From contig CAJTUK010000005.1 in assembly GCA_910579525.1 (NCBI GenBank), positions 1 to 64,000 of the forward strand: 64,000 bases of DNA, read 5' to 3'. A model generated the notes under the pieces. That model made no database searches. It saw nothing but the letters and a program-made list of their open reading frames with translations, and had not been told where the DNA came from. Both the position numbers and the translations under genes were made by a program. The stretch is from an uncultured Christensenella sp. (lineage in GTDB: Bacteria > Bacillota > Clostridia > Christensenellales > Borkfalkiaceae). Shown here piece after piece: positions 6,671 through 15,562 of this stretch. Position 1 is the first letter of the stretch; the number at the start of each line of letters is the position of its first letter.

Positions 6671-8473
6671 ATGAAGAAATTAACGAGTGAAACATTAAGA
6701 AATTTATATCTCAAATTTTTCGAGAGCAAGGGGCATAAGATAATACCCTCGGCTTCTCTTATTCCCGAAAACGACCCTACGGTTTTGTTCACCACAGCGG
6801 GCATGCACCCGCTGGTGCCCTATCTTTTGGGTGAAAAGCACCCCGAAGGCAACAGACTTTGCGACGTGCAGAAGTGCGTGCGCACGGGCGACATAGACGA
6901 AGTAGGCGACAGTTCTCACTGTACCTTTTTCGAAATGCTGGGCAACTGGTCTTTGGGCGACTACTTCAAGGAGCAGATGATTCCTTGGTCGTTCGAATTC
7001 CTCACTTCGCCCGAATATCTGGGTATTCCCGTAGAGGATATAGCCGTAACGTGCTTTGCCGGCGATAAAGATTGCCCCAAAGACGAAGAGAGTGCAAAAC
7101 TTTGGCAAAAGTGCGGTATTTTACCCGAAAATATTTACTTTTTACCTAAATCGGGCAACTGGTGGGGGCCTGCCGGCACTACCGGTCCTTGCGGACCCGA
7201 TACCGAAATGCACATTATCCGCAACCATGCGGAGGCGGACAAGCTGGGCGCTTACGATTTCGAAAAGGCTCCCGCCGGTACCTTTCTTGAAATCTGGAAC
7301 GACGTTTTCATGCAGTACAACAAGACGGCGGAGGGCGCTTACGAACCGCTGAAGCAGAGAAACGTAGATACGGGTATGGGGCTTGAACGCACGCTGTGCA
7401 TACTGGGCGGTAAAAACAGCGTTTACGAAACGGATATTTTCGAAAACGCCATTAAAAAGATAGAAGATCTGACCGGAAGAAAGTATTCCGAGGGCGGCGA
7501 CGTAACGCGCGCGTTCCGAGTAGTTTTAGACCACGTCCGCACCGCCACGTTTATGATAGGCGACGTAAAGGGCATAGTTCCTTCAAACAACGATCAGGGC
7601 TATATTCTGCGCCGCATAATCCGCCGCGCGGTGCGCTTCGGCAGGAATATAGGTCTGCCCCAAGGCTCTTTGAAGGAGGTCGCGCAGACGGTAATAGACA
7701 AATACGCTTCGGTGTACCCCGAGCTTGTAAAAAATTGCGACCGCATACGCGACGAACTCGAAAAGGAAGAGAACAAGTTCTCAAAAACTTTGCAACAGGG
7801 CATAAGGGAGTTTGAAAAGGTTGTAGCTTCGCTCCCCGTCGGCGGCACTATAGACGGAGTTACCGCTTTCCATTTATACGATACTTACGGTTTCCCCGTG
7901 GAAATTACGGGCGAAATGGCGCGCGAAAAGGGGCTGGGAGTAGACGTAAAGGGCTACGACGCGGCTTATTCGGAGCATCAGGCAAAATCCCGCGCGGGAA
8001 GCGAGCAAAAGTTTGCTTGCGGACTTGCCGACCACAAGGAACAGACGACCAATCTTCACACGGCAACGCACCTGTTGCACGCCGCGCTAAAAAAGGTTTG
8101 TTCGCCCGACATAGAGCAGAGGGGCAGCAACATTACGGAAGAAAGGCTTCGCTTCGACTTCAATTTTTCGCGCAAGCTCACACCCGAAGAAATAGCCGAA
8201 GTCGAAAGGCTTATTAACGAACAGATTTCGCTTAACGTTCCCGTGGTCATGAAGGAAATGACTCTTGAAGAGGCAAAACAAGACGGATTTACGGGGCTTT
8301 TCGAAAGCAAGTACGGCGAGCGCGTAAAAACATATTCCATAGGCGAATTTTCCAAAGAAATCTGCGGCGGACCTCACGCCGAAAGCACGGGGCTTTTGGG
8401 CACGTTTAAAATCGCCAAACAGGAAAACGTTTCGGCGGGCGTAAAAAGAATAAAGGCGGTACTTTTAAAATAG
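6671..8473 (+). CDS. alaS: Alanyl-tRNA synthetase, minimal form
   Basis: It charges tRNA-Ala. The 600-residue product has a normal class II catalytic core (TTAGMHPLVPYL, motif 2 region, MGLERT) and a helical tRNA domain. It retains the zinc-dependent editing centre HTATH (H463, H467) and CGGPH (C565, H569). It lacks the beta-barrel linker normally before the editing domain (no GGQ.GD.G motif) and the whole C-terminal oligomerisation and C-Ala region; usual bacterial enzymes have about 870 residues. Short forms of this plan are known in reduced lineages. ATG 6671 follows GTGAGGAGGACCC. A second, full-length alaS elsewhere in the genome cannot be excluded. Confidence 0.92.
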   Translation: MKKLTSETLRNLYLKFFESKGHKIIPSASLIPENDPTVLFTTAGMHPLVPYLLGEKHPEGNRLCDVQKCVRTGDIDEVGDSSHCTFFEMLGNWSLGDYFKEQMIPWSFEFLTSPEYLGIPVEDIAVTCFAGDKDCPKDEESAKLWQKCGILPENIYFLPKSGNWWGPAGTTGPCGPDTEMHIIRNHAEADKLGAYDFEKAPAGTFLEIWNDVFMQYNKTAEGAYEPLKQRNVDTGMGLERTLCILGGKNSVYETDIFENAIKKIEDLTGRKYSEGGDVTRAFRVVLDHVRTATFMIGDVKGIVPSNNDQGYILRRIIRRAVRFGRNIGLPQGSLKEVAQTVIDKYASVYPELVKNCDRIRDELEKEENKFSKTLQQGIREFEKVVASLPVGGTIDGVTAFHLYDTYGFPVEITGEMAREKGLGVDVKGYDAAYSEHQAKSRAGSEQKFACGLADHKEQTTNLHTATHLLHAALKKVCSPDIEQRGSNITEERLRFDFNFSRKLTPEEIAEVERLINEQISLNVPVVMKEMTLEEAKQDGFTGLFESKYGERVKTYSIGEFSKEICGGPHAESTGLLGTFKIAKQENVSAGVKRIKAVLLK

Positions 8474-8502
8474 ATAAGAATAATAACGGCAATATAGCGG
8501 AT

Positions 8503-9876
8503 TTGCCAGAAGAGGAAATTCCCGTAAACGCCGAAGAAGAAAAATTAAATACCGCGGAAGAATGCAGTCAAGACGACGCAACTATTCAAACCGGCGAAGA
8601 GGAAACAGTCGGGCAGGAGACTAAAAAGAGCAAAAAAGAAAAGCCTGCCGTAGACGATATTTTAAAAAATTTCGACGCGCATCCGATAGAGGCGCCCAAA
8701 AAGAAAAAGTTCGGCTGGATAGGCACGGTGTTTTTGCTCGTAGTTATAGGACTCGGCATTTACCTGATGTTCAACATCGTCAACGACGTGGGTGACGTCA
8801 AGTCTTTCGGCGAGGTAATAGCCGGCAGCGACTGGCGCTGGTTTCTGTGCGCCATAGCCGTACTTTTGGTCGTGCTGTTTTGCGGCAGTATGAAATACTT
8901 CATAATACTGCGCACTACCACGGGCAAATTTTATCTGCGAACGAGTTTAAAAGTCGCCTTTTTGGGAAAGTTTTACGATAACGTAACACCTTTTGCCGTG
9001 GGCGGACAGCCCATGCAGATATACTATTTGCATAAAAAGGGATTTTCGGGCGGTGTTTCAAGCGCGGTAATCCTCACGCAGTATTTCGTGGGAATGTTCG
9101 TGTGGACGCTCATAAGTCTTGTGCTTATGGCAAGCAACACGAGCGTGCTTTCAAACCTCGGCGACGCGGCGTGGGAGCACACCATAATGATAGGCGCGTG
9201 GATAGGGCTCGCCACCAATATGGCTCTGCCCGTTATGGTTGCCGTTTTTGCCATATTCCCCAAAGTGGCAAAGGTTTTAACAACTTTCGCCGTGAACGTC
9301 GGCGCAAAAATCAAAATAGTAAAAGATAAAGAAAAGTCGATGAAAAAGGCGGAAAAGACGGTTAACGACTTCCGCTCGAGCATAAAGATAATGGCAAGGA
9401 ACCCCGTGGGTTTCATTACGCTTATCGTATGTATTTTTATCGAAACGTTCGGCACTTACGCCCTACCGTTCTTCGTGTTGAAAACTTTCAACGCATTGCC
9501 CGCGGGGAGCGGCGCCGATATGATGATAGCCGTCATGGCGCTCAACGTTTACGCCGCGCAGTCGGTAGCCATTATTCCCTCCCCCGGCAATTCCGGCGCA
9601 ATGGAAGTAGTGGTGGCAAAGGCTTTTTCTGCGGTCGCAAGCACGGCGGTATTGAGCTGGGCGGTGCTCACATGGCGCTTTGCGGTATACTATATATATA
9701 TAATTATAGGAATCTGCCTCACCGTTTACGAATTTATCCGTAAAATTTACAGGGAACAAAAAGCAAAAAAAGCGGCGGCTCTCGCCGAGGCAAAGGGAGA
9801 AGGCGAGCCCGTTCCGCCAACGGAAAATTCGTCTTGCGAATTCGAGGATAAAGAGGACGAAGAGCATAAAGAATAA
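8503..9876 (+). CDS. Lysylphosphatidylglycerol-synthase-type flippase domain membrane protein (YbhN-like)
   Basis: Proteins of this family (UPF0104/LPG synthase TM domain) are polytopic and are proposed to move lipids or lipid-linked sugars. Residues 1-70 are acidic, then Lys-rich and cytoplasmic. About eight membrane segments follow, with the family signatures FLGKFYDNVTPFAVGGQPMQ and the final AVIIPSPGNSGAMEVVV. The C-terminus is charged. The start is uncertain: TTG 8503 has no ribosome binding site, while the frame stays open upstream across the alaS stop, where an ATA codon at 8470 follows AAGGCGGTACTTTTAAA. The gene lies directly after alaS and before a shared terminator. Confidence 0.82.
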   Translation: MPEEEIPVNAEEEKLNTAEECSQDDATIQTGEEETVGQETKKSKKEKPAVDDILKNFDAHPIEAPKKKKFGWIGTVFLLVVIGLGIYLMFNIVNDVGDVKSFGEVIAGSDWRWFLCAIAVLLVVLFCGSMKYFIILRTTTGKFYLRTSLKVAFLGKFYDNVTPFAVGGQPMQIYYLHKKGFSGGVSSAVILTQYFVGMFVWTLISLVLMASNTSVLSNLGDAAWEHTIMIGAWIGLATNMALPVMVAVFAIFPKVAKVLTTFAVNVGAKIKIVKDKEKSMKKAEKTVNDFRSSIKIMARNPVGFITLIVCIFIETFGTYALPFFVLKTFNALPAGSGADMMIAVMALNVYAAQSVAIIPSPGNSGAMEVVVAKAFSAVASTAVLSWAVLTWRFAVYYIYIIIGICLTVYEFIRKIYREQKAKKAAALAEAKGEGEPVPPTENSSCEFEDKEDEEHKE

Positions 9877-9922
9877 CCTTACGCGCCGCGGCGTTGCGCC
9901 GTTACCAAACAATAAAATAGAA

Positions 9923-9957
9923 CCCCTGCGCGCCGTTCGGCGCGCAGGGGTATTTTA
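9923..9957. terminator. Bidirectional terminator
   Basis: 12-bp stem CCCCTGCGCGCC/GGCGCGCAGGGG around GTTC, followed by TATTTTATTTTTT on the plus strand. It separates two convergent genes. Confidence 0.9.
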
Positions 9958-11127
9958 TTTTTTAAAATTTTCTATAGTTTGCAGATACAGTTTATGATAT
10001 TGCAACGCGATTTCTTCGGGGGTTAAATAAAGGTTTTCTCTTGCGCCTTTGCCCGCTATGTCTATGGCTTTGCGGTCTTTCAAAAGCTTTATGAGATTAT
10101 GCGCCCAAACATTGACGTCGTATCCCCATGAAAACCCGTTTTCTCCGTTTTTTATGCGTTCGGCGGCGCAACTGTCTTTTATCGTTACGGCGGGCGTTCC
10201 GTTTAAAGCCGCTTCTATAACCGTTATGCCGAAGCTGTCGAAAACCGAAGGGAAGAGCAGTGCGTCGCAAGCGGCGTAATAGTCCGAAAGCAACGCCTTG
10301 TCGGTTATTTTACCTAAAAACTCAACGTTTTCTTCAAGGTTATATCGGATTGCCAGCTTTTTAAGCGTTTTTGCGTATTCGCCGTCGCCGGCTATAAAAA
10401 ATTTAAAATTACCGAATCCGCGGCTCTTTACCAAAGACAGCACTTCGAGGCTGAACTGCACGTTTTTTACTTTTACAAGCCTGCCCACAAATAAAAATGC
10501 AAGATTATCGCCGAGATTCATACTTTCGCGCAGGCGCGCCGCGCGGTGCGAGTCGGCGGGCGGCATGCTTGCCGAATTGTAAATGATATGTACGGTTTTA
10601 TTCGTGTTGAACCCGTAGGCGCAAAGCTCGTCTATCATTCCCGCGGAAACCGAAGTAATAACGTCGCAATTGCCTATACAGTCCAGAATATAGTCCATTA
10701 CAAAGTCGCGTACAGGCTTGGATTTAATTCTGTTCTTGAGTTCGTCCAGATATTTGGTGTGCACGGTTATCACTACGGGGACGCCGTGCTTTTTCGCCTC
10801 GTTTAAGGCGTATTTTGCCAGCGTAAAGGGGCTATGCAAGTGAATGAGGTCGTACCCCCCCCCCCCCCGATTTTGGGTGGAGAGAAGGCGCTTTACGCGC
10901 TTGTCGAGCGAGGGGACGCTGCCCCTGTAACCGCCCGCCGGCACCGATTTGCAACGGTGAATGGTAAGACCTTCGACCTCGATTTTTTTATGGTATTCGG
11001 GCACGAGCAAATCTACTTCGCCCAGACCCAGCCTTTTAAATTCTTTCGCTAAATTGACTATTACGTCTATCGGCCCGTCCACGTTAGGATAAAACGAGTC
11101 GCAAACCTCTAAAATTTTCATTTTCAA
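9955..11127 (-). CDS. GT4-family glycosyltransferase with an internal 14-G tract
   Basis: Retaining GT4 glycosyltransferase, probably for a glycolipid given the two GT28 genes before it. The 390-residue product has the N-terminal acceptor domain (ILEVCDSFYPNVDGPIDVIVNLA), LIHLHSPF, and the nucleotide-sugar domain with LFVGRLVKVKN, FIAGDGEY, FPSVFDSFGITVIEA and GENGFSW. The frame contains C followed by fourteen G (complement of 10855-10868), read as R-G-G-G-G just before YDLIHLHSPF, where relatives normally have a short variable stretch. Slippage would shift the frame at about residue 87-91. It overlaps the preceding gene by ATGA. Confidence 0.88.
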   Translation of the reverse strand: MKMKILEVCDSFYPNVDGPIDVIVNLAKEFKRLGLGEVDLLVPEYHKKIEVEGLTIHRCKSVPAGGYRGSVPSLDKRVKRLLSTQNRGGGGYDLIHLHSPFTLAKYALNEAKKHGVPVVITVHTKYLDELKNRIKSKPVRDFVMDYILDCIGNCDVITSVSAGMIDELCAYGFNTNKTVHIIYNSASMPPADSHRAARLRESMNLGDNLAFLFVGRLVKVKNVQFSLEVLSLVKSRGFGNFKFFIAGDGEYAKTLKKLAIRYNLEENVEFLGKITDKALLSDYYAACDALLFPSVFDSFGITVIEAALNGTPAVTIKDSCAAERIKNGENGFSWGYDVNVWAHNLIKLLKDRKAIDIAGKGARENLYLTPEEIALQYHKLYLQTIENFKK

Positions 11128-12362
11128 TCCCTGTGTTTTCTTGCGTCTTTGTCCGCCGCTTTCAGGGCGCGGGCAACGCGTTCTTTTACTTTTTTATAAT
11201 CTATATTCCGGCTCGAAATGTCGGTATAGTCCGCGTCCGGTTGCGCAAGCATATGGTTGGCAAGCTCTGTTATGGAGTCCTTTTTGAAAGGCAAAGTGTT
11301 TTTAGACATCGTCGCGCGCAGTTCGGGGTCGTCCATAAGCCTCAATAAATTCTCTTTTAAAGTCTTTGCGTCTTTAAAAGACAGCGCGGCGTTCTTTTCT
11401 TTAAAATATACAAGGTTTCGCTTTTCCTGCGCGGCGAGCTTTTCGGTGATAAGCATGGGTAAACCCTTGTTTATCATTTCGGTTACGCTCGTTCCGCCGA
11501 ACTTGTTGAGTATGACGTCCGCGGCTGACATATACAGGGGTATTTCGGTGGTGTAACCGACGTTTAAAACTTTAATTCCCTCGGGCAGTTTATAAGCGGC
11601 GGTCTTTTTGTAACCTTCTTCGTTTTTGCCGTTAATCATTATAATCTGCGCTTTTCTGCCTTTAAGCGCTTTTACCGTCTGTTTGAATATCTCGAACCCG
11701 CCGTTCCAAAGCCCGCCGCCGAACATGATCATTACGGTGAACGTGTCCCGGTCAAGCCACAAAATTTTGCGGGCTTCGCTCTTGTCGGTCTCTTCTAACG
11801 TGCGCCCGTTTACGGGCAACCCTATGGGCAGAAGCTGTTCGCGTTTATATCCTTTATATATGCTGTATTCTATAAAGTCTTCGTTGGGAATTACAAAATA
11901 ATCTACGCCCACGCCCGATTCCCAGAACGGAGTCAAAACATAGTCGAGCGCGGCGGAGTAGCTTGTGAACGGCAAATCGTAAGCAAGTTTTAAATCGGTT
12001 ACGGCTATGGCTCCGTAAAAGTGCGCCGCATAAACGACGTCGGGTTTGAATTCGAGAATTTCTTTCAGCAGCCCGCTTACGCATGTAAGCACCGTTTCCT
12101 GCGAGGGAGTGGAGTACCTCTTTTCGGGCGGGGCGTCCAGATACTTGTCGAAGAAAGCGTTGTACAGTTTGGAGAGTTTGCTCACGGCTATGTTGTAACC
12201 GCCGTCCGCAACCCAAACGTTGAGCTTGGTGGAAAAAGTTTTAAGCAGGTCGACTATCTTAACTTCAACTTCGCCCAGTTCTTCAAGTTTCTTTTTCATT
12301 GCCGCCGAACACGCGTTGTGCCCGTTGCCGGCGGTCACGGTTAGTATCAAAACCTTTTTCAT
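11124..12362 (-). CDS. GT28 glycosyltransferase, MGDG-synthase/UgtP type (copy B)
   Basis: This family transfers glucose or galactose from UDP-sugar to diacylglycerol to make membrane glycolipids. The 412-residue product has the MGDG-synthase N-terminal domain (LILTVTAGNGHNACSAAM at 5-22, PDVVYAAHFYGA) and the GT28 C-terminal domain (FGGGLWNGGFEIF, IIMINGKNEEGYK, LNKFGGTSVTEMINKGLPML). It is a tandem paralogue of the next gene upstream, with which it overlaps by ATGA. It is the middle gene of a three-gene minus-strand operon. Confidence 0.88.
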   Translation of the reverse strand: MKKVLILTVTAGNGHNACSAAMKKKLEELGEVEVKIVDLLKTFSTKLNVWVADGGYNIAVSKLSKLYNAFFDKYLDAPPEKRYSTPSQETVLTCVSGLLKEILEFKPDVVYAAHFYGAIAVTDLKLAYDLPFTSYSAALDYVLTPFWESGVGVDYFVIPNEDFIEYSIYKGYKREQLLPIGLPVNGRTLEETDKSEARKILWLDRDTFTVMIMFGGGLWNGGFEIFKQTVKALKGRKAQIIMINGKNEEGYKKTAAYKLPEGIKVLNVGYTTEIPLYMSAADVILNKFGGTSVTEMINKGLPMLITEKLAAQEKRNLVYFKEKNAALSFKDAKTLKENLLRLMDDPELRATMSKNTLPFKKDSITELANHMLAQPDADYTDISSRNIDYKKVKERVARALKAADKDARKHRD

Positions 12363-13606
12363 CTGCCGCCCTCCGGTTTCTGCCTTTCCTCCAAATCGGC
12401 GGCAAGCAATGCGTGCCGCACCGCGCGTTTAACTTCCTTTTCGTCGACATCGGCGGCGTCGGTATTGCCGTAGTCTGCGTTCGGTTGCGCCAAAATGAGC
12501 GCGGCAATCTCGCCCATTGCGTTCTTTTTGAGCGGCAGGGTCTTTTCCGACATCTCTTTGCGCAGTTCGGGGTCGTCCATGAGTTTAAGAACGTTGCGCT
12601 TTAAAGTTTTAAAGTTTTTAAAAGAGAGGGCTACGCCTTTGTTCTTCATATAGGCAAGGTTTCGCTTTTCCTGCATTACCAGTTTTTCGGTAACGAGCAT
12701 AGGCAACCCTTTGTTAACTATTTCGGTCACGCTCGCCCCGCCGCATTTATTGAGTATGATATCCGCGGCGGACATATGCGCGGGAATTTCCGTTGTAAAT
12801 CCCACGTTTAAAATTTTAATTCCTTCGGGCAGACTCAATTCGGCAACCTGTTCGAAACTTTCCTGATTTTTGCCGTTAATCATTATAATCTGCGCGGTTC
12901 TGCCCGTTAAGGCTTTAATCAGGTCTTTGAGTATTTTAAACCCGCCGTTCCAGTGGCCGCCGCCGAACATTACCATTATGGTAAAAACGTCCTCGTCCAG
13001 CCCCAAAGCTCTGCGCGCCGCGCGCTTATCCGTCTGTTCGAGCGTACGCCCGTCCACGGGTATGCCTACGGGCAAAACCTGTTCGCGGCGGTAACCTTTA
13101 TACAGACATTCATCTATAAAATCGGGCGCGGCAACGGTAAAGTAATCCACTCCCACGCCGGATTCCCAAAACGGCGCCACGGTATAATCGAGGTCGGAAG
13201 TTATGCAAACCGCGGGGATATCGTAGACGAGCCGCAGGTCGGTTACGGCAATAGAGCCGTAGTATTGTGTGGAATAAATAACGTCGGGTTTGAAAGAAAT
13301 AATTTCCTTGTACAGCCCGCCTATAAAAGACATTACCGCCGTTTGAGAGGGGCAGGAGTAGCGGAGGTTGGGGGGGCGCCTAGAATAAGCTTTGTAAAAC
13401 GCGTCGTAAAAAAACGGCATTTTGCCGACCACCAGATTGTACCCGCCGTTAGAAAACCATGCGTTGGGTTTATCGGAATATTCTTCTAAAATATCGATTA
13501 TTTTAACTTCGCAATCACCTAGGGACTCAAGCTGTTTTTTCATGCCCGCCGCGCATGCGTTGTGCGCGTTGCCCGCTGTGACCGTAAGAATTAAAACTTT
13601 TTTCAT
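12359..13606 (-). CDS. GT28 glycosyltransferase, MGDG-synthase/UgtP type (copy A)
   Basis: 415-residue paralogue of the downstream gene with the same layout: TAGNAHNACAAGM near the N-terminus, PDVIYSTQYYGS, FGGGHWNGGFKIL, IIMINGKNQESFE and LNKCGGASVTEIVNKGLPML. It is the first gene of the operon and starts at ATG 13606 behind AAAAGGACCTT. The duplicated enzymes may add successive sugars or use different acceptors. They act at the cytoplasmic face of the membrane. Confidence 0.88.
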   Translation of the reverse strand: MKKVLILTVTAGNAHNACAAGMKKQLESLGDCEVKIIDILEEYSDKPNAWFSNGGYNLVVGKMPFFYDAFYKAYSRRPPNLRYSCPSQTAVMSFIGGLYKEIISFKPDVIYSTQYYGSIAVTDLRLVYDIPAVCITSDLDYTVAPFWESGVGVDYFTVAAPDFIDECLYKGYRREQVLPVGIPVDGRTLEQTDKRAARRALGLDEDVFTIMVMFGGGHWNGGFKILKDLIKALTGRTAQIIMINGKNQESFEQVAELSLPEGIKILNVGFTTEIPAHMSAADIILNKCGGASVTEIVNKGLPMLVTEKLVMQEKRNLAYMKNKGVALSFKNFKTLKRNVLKLMDDPELRKEMSEKTLPLKKNAMGEIAALILAQPNADYGNTDAADVDEKEVKRAVRHALLAADLEERQKPEGGR

Positions 13607-13658
13607 AAGGTCCTTTTATAAAAACAAGTATAATTTTCGTTTATGTATACTTAAAACC

Positions 13659-13687
13659 ATTATAACACGTATCTTTGGAAATTGCAA
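13659..13687 (-). promoter_or_regulatory. Promoter of the glycosyltransferase operon
   Basis: On the minus strand TTGCAA (13687-13682), 17 nt, TATAAT (13664-13659). The leader is about 45 nt. Confidence 0.65.
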
Positions 13688-13794
13688 AAAAAATAGACAA
13701 ATATACTCAATTCGGCAAAAAAACCGCGATTTCGGGGCGCAATAAAAATTATTCGAAAATTATAAAAAAGTTTGTAAACCCAACGCAAAACGGC

Positions 13795-13823
13795 TTGACA
13801 GAACTTTTATAAAATAATAAAAT
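13795..13823 (+). promoter_or_regulatory. Promoter of rplM-rpsI
   Basis: TTGACA (13795-13800), 17 nt, TAAAAT (13818-13823). The 55-nt leader contains a short hairpin (ACGC...GCGT near 13845), in the place of the L13 leader known in Firmicutes, but similarity was not demonstrated. Confidence 0.75.
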
Positions 13824-13884
13824 GGGTTTACTATCTTGAAAACACGCGCAAATCAGCGTATTACCTATAATAAAAGGAGCAAAT

Positions 13885-14316
13885 ATGAAAACCTATATGG
13901 CTAAGGCGGAGACAGTTGAAAGAAAGTGGTACGTCGTAGACGCCGCGGGCGTTCCCCTCGGAAGGCTCGCTTCTAAAGTTGCCGCAATTCTCCGCGGTAA
14001 AAATAAGCCTACTTTTACGCCCAACGTGGACACGGGCGATTTCGTTATCGTTCTCAACAGCGACAAAGTTGTATTGACGGGTAAAAAACCCGACGAAAAG
14101 TTTTACAGATACCATACCGGCTACATCGGCGGGCTCAAAGAAGTATCCTATAAAAAGATGCTTGCCGAAAAGAGCGACCTCGCCGTTTACGAGGCGGTTA
14201 AAGGTATGTTGCCCAAAAATTCGCTCGGCAGGGATATGATTAAAAAGCTTCGCGTTTATAAGGGCGGAGAGCACAACCACGCGGCGCAGAAGCCCGAAGA
14301 ACTCAAATTGTTTTAA
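13885..14316 (+). CDS. rplM: 50S ribosomal protein L13
   Basis: 143 residues with typical L13 motifs: [46 protein letters not shown] and [13 protein letters not shown]. It binds 23S rRNA early in 50S assembly. Start ATG 13885 follows AAAAGGAGC. It is co-transcribed with rpsI 18 nt downstream, the usual pair. Confidence 0.97.
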   Translation: MKTYMAKAETVERKWYVVDAAGVPLGRLASKVAAILRGKNKPTFTPNVDTGDFVIVLNSDKVVLTGKKPDEKFYRYHTGYIGGLKEVSYKKMLAEKSDLAVYEAVKGMLPKNSLGRDMIKKLRVYKGGEHNHAAQKPEELKLF

Positions 14317-14334
14317 TAGGGGAGAATAGTTTTT

Positions 14335-14748
14335 ATGGCAAAGGCTAATTTAAAGAAAAAACTTCAATTCTGGGGAACGGGCAGAAGAAAAAAGGCTATC
14401 GCCCGCGTCCGTCTTATACCCGCTGGTACGGGCAATATTCAGATTAACGACAGGGCTTTTGAGGATTATTTCCCTCAATCCGTTTTGCAATACGTAGTTA
14501 AGCAGCCCCTCGCGCTCCTCGGAGTAGAGGCAAAGTACGACGTTTTGGTTAACGTTTACGGCGGTGGTTACACAGGTCAGGCTAACGCTATCCGTCTTGG
14601 CGTCGCAAGGGCGCTTTTGCAGGCGGAAGAAGGCAGCAGACCCGCGCTCAAAAAAGAGGGCTTCTTAACCCGCGACCCCAGAGTCAAGGAAAGAAAGAAG
14701 TACGGCTTGAAAAAGGCTCGCCGTGCGCCTCAGTTCTCAAAGAGATAA
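14335..14748 (+). CDS. rpsI: 30S ribosomal protein S9
   Basis: 137 residues. It has [22 protein letters not shown] at the N-terminal side, [19 protein letters not shown], and the conserved basic tail ending SKR, whose last residues contact P-site tRNA. Start ATG 14335 follows GGGGAGAAT. No strong terminator follows until the palindrome that opens repeat unit 2. Confidence 0.97.
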   Translation: MAKANLKKKLQFWGTGRRKKAIARVRLIPAGTGNIQINDRAFEDYFPQSVLQYVVKQPLALLGVEAKYDVLVNVYGGGYTGQANAIRLGVARALLQAEEGSRPALKKEGFLTRDPRVKERKKYGLKKARRAPQFSKR

Positions 14749-14815
14749 TTTCAAAAAAATTGCGCTCCGTTTTTACGGTAATTCCCATATGGAATTTAAT
14801 AAAACGCAAATAAAA

Positions 14816-14986
14816 AGATTTAGGCATAGCGTTAAGCTGTGCCTTTTCTGTACTTTTTTTCGTGGACGAACTAGGCTACTCGTAGCCTAGTGAGATATAG
14901 ATATGTTTTATATTTCCCGCAAAATTCAATCGATTGCGTTCTTTCATTTTTCGTGCTATAATGATTGTACGATAAACAGTAATTTA
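14816..14986 (+). repeat. Repeat unit 2, promoter-side flank
   Basis: Second copy of the 1676-1846 module. It opens with the AGGCATAGC/GCTGTGCCT stem and T-run, acting as terminator for rpsI. It has a perfect 9-bp inverted repeat, CTAGGCTAC/GTAGCCTAG around TC (about 14871-14890), where unit 1 is degenerate, and the same promoter. Similarity to unit 1 stops near the cargo start codon. Confidence 0.85.
14934..14962 (+). promoter_or_regulatory. Promoter inside repeat unit 2
   Basis: TTGCGT (14934-14939), 17 nt, TATAAT (14957-14962), followed by GATTGTACGATAAACAGTAATTT as in unit 1. Confidence 0.75.
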
Positions 14987-15004
14987 GCGGAGAATTTAAT
15001 ATTT

Positions 15005-15370
15005 ATGCTTACGCAAAATAAGGATGTAATTTCGTCAATAATTGAATTTGTAAAATCTACCAAGTTAAAGGGAAATGTTGAAATAGACGAAAAATCCTTT
15101 TGGTGGAATTTAGAAAATATTAAATTATGTTTTTATTTAGATATTGATGAAACAAGCATTGAATATTATCGATGTAAAAAAAACAAAGCAATTTATTTAG
15201 GGCATACACATTACGATACTTCGGAAGTCTTAAATCTAATTCAAGATATTAACGATAAAAATAAAATACTTAAAATTACTGTTACGCCACTATTTCAAAC
15301 TTTTTCTGTTATTGACAGAGCAAAGAAAAAGAAAAGCGGTTTTTTTATACGGCGATATTATTCAATGTAA
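15005..15370 (+). CDS. Orphan protein, cargo of repeat unit 2
   Basis: No family was recognised. The 121-residue product starts at ATG 15005 after GCGGAG; a longer frame back to 14903 would run through the shared promoter and is rejected. The protein is Lys- and Ile-rich, without signal peptide, and looks like a small alpha/beta cytosolic protein (KSFWWNLENIKLCFYLDIDE in the middle). It is strongly AT-rich and unrelated to the unit 1 lipoprotein, although both flanks are homologous. Confidence 0.7.
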   Translation: MLTQNKDVISSIIEFVKSTKLKGNVEIDEKSFWWNLENIKLCFYLDIDETSIEYYRCKKNKAIYLGHTHYDTSEVLNLIQDINDKNKILKITVTPLFQTFSVIDRAKKKKSGFFIRRYYSM

Positions 15371-15372
15371 TA

Positions 15373-15493
15373 AATTTCAATTTGTCTTTCTAAATAGCTT
15401 GTAATAAAAAGCTCTCGAATGATATGTTCGAGAGCTTTTGTCCTCGCCTGTATAACTCTTAAAATTTAGTATTTAATTCCCTATGAGAAGTGC
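15373..15493 (+). repeat. Repeat unit 2, terminator-side flank
   Basis: Homologous to 2337-2450, with a 14-bp insertion before the hairpin. The hairpin AAAAGCTCTCGAA/TTCGAGAGCTTTT (15407-15439) terminates the cargo gene. TATAACTCTTAAAA and TTCCCTATGAGAAG follow as in unit 1. Confidence 0.85.
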
Positions 15494-15562
15494 GGTTTAC
15501 GGGGCGTTTTTTGTTGCGTTTTTGACAAAAAACGGATAATAAGGCAAATTTTTCATTAAGTC

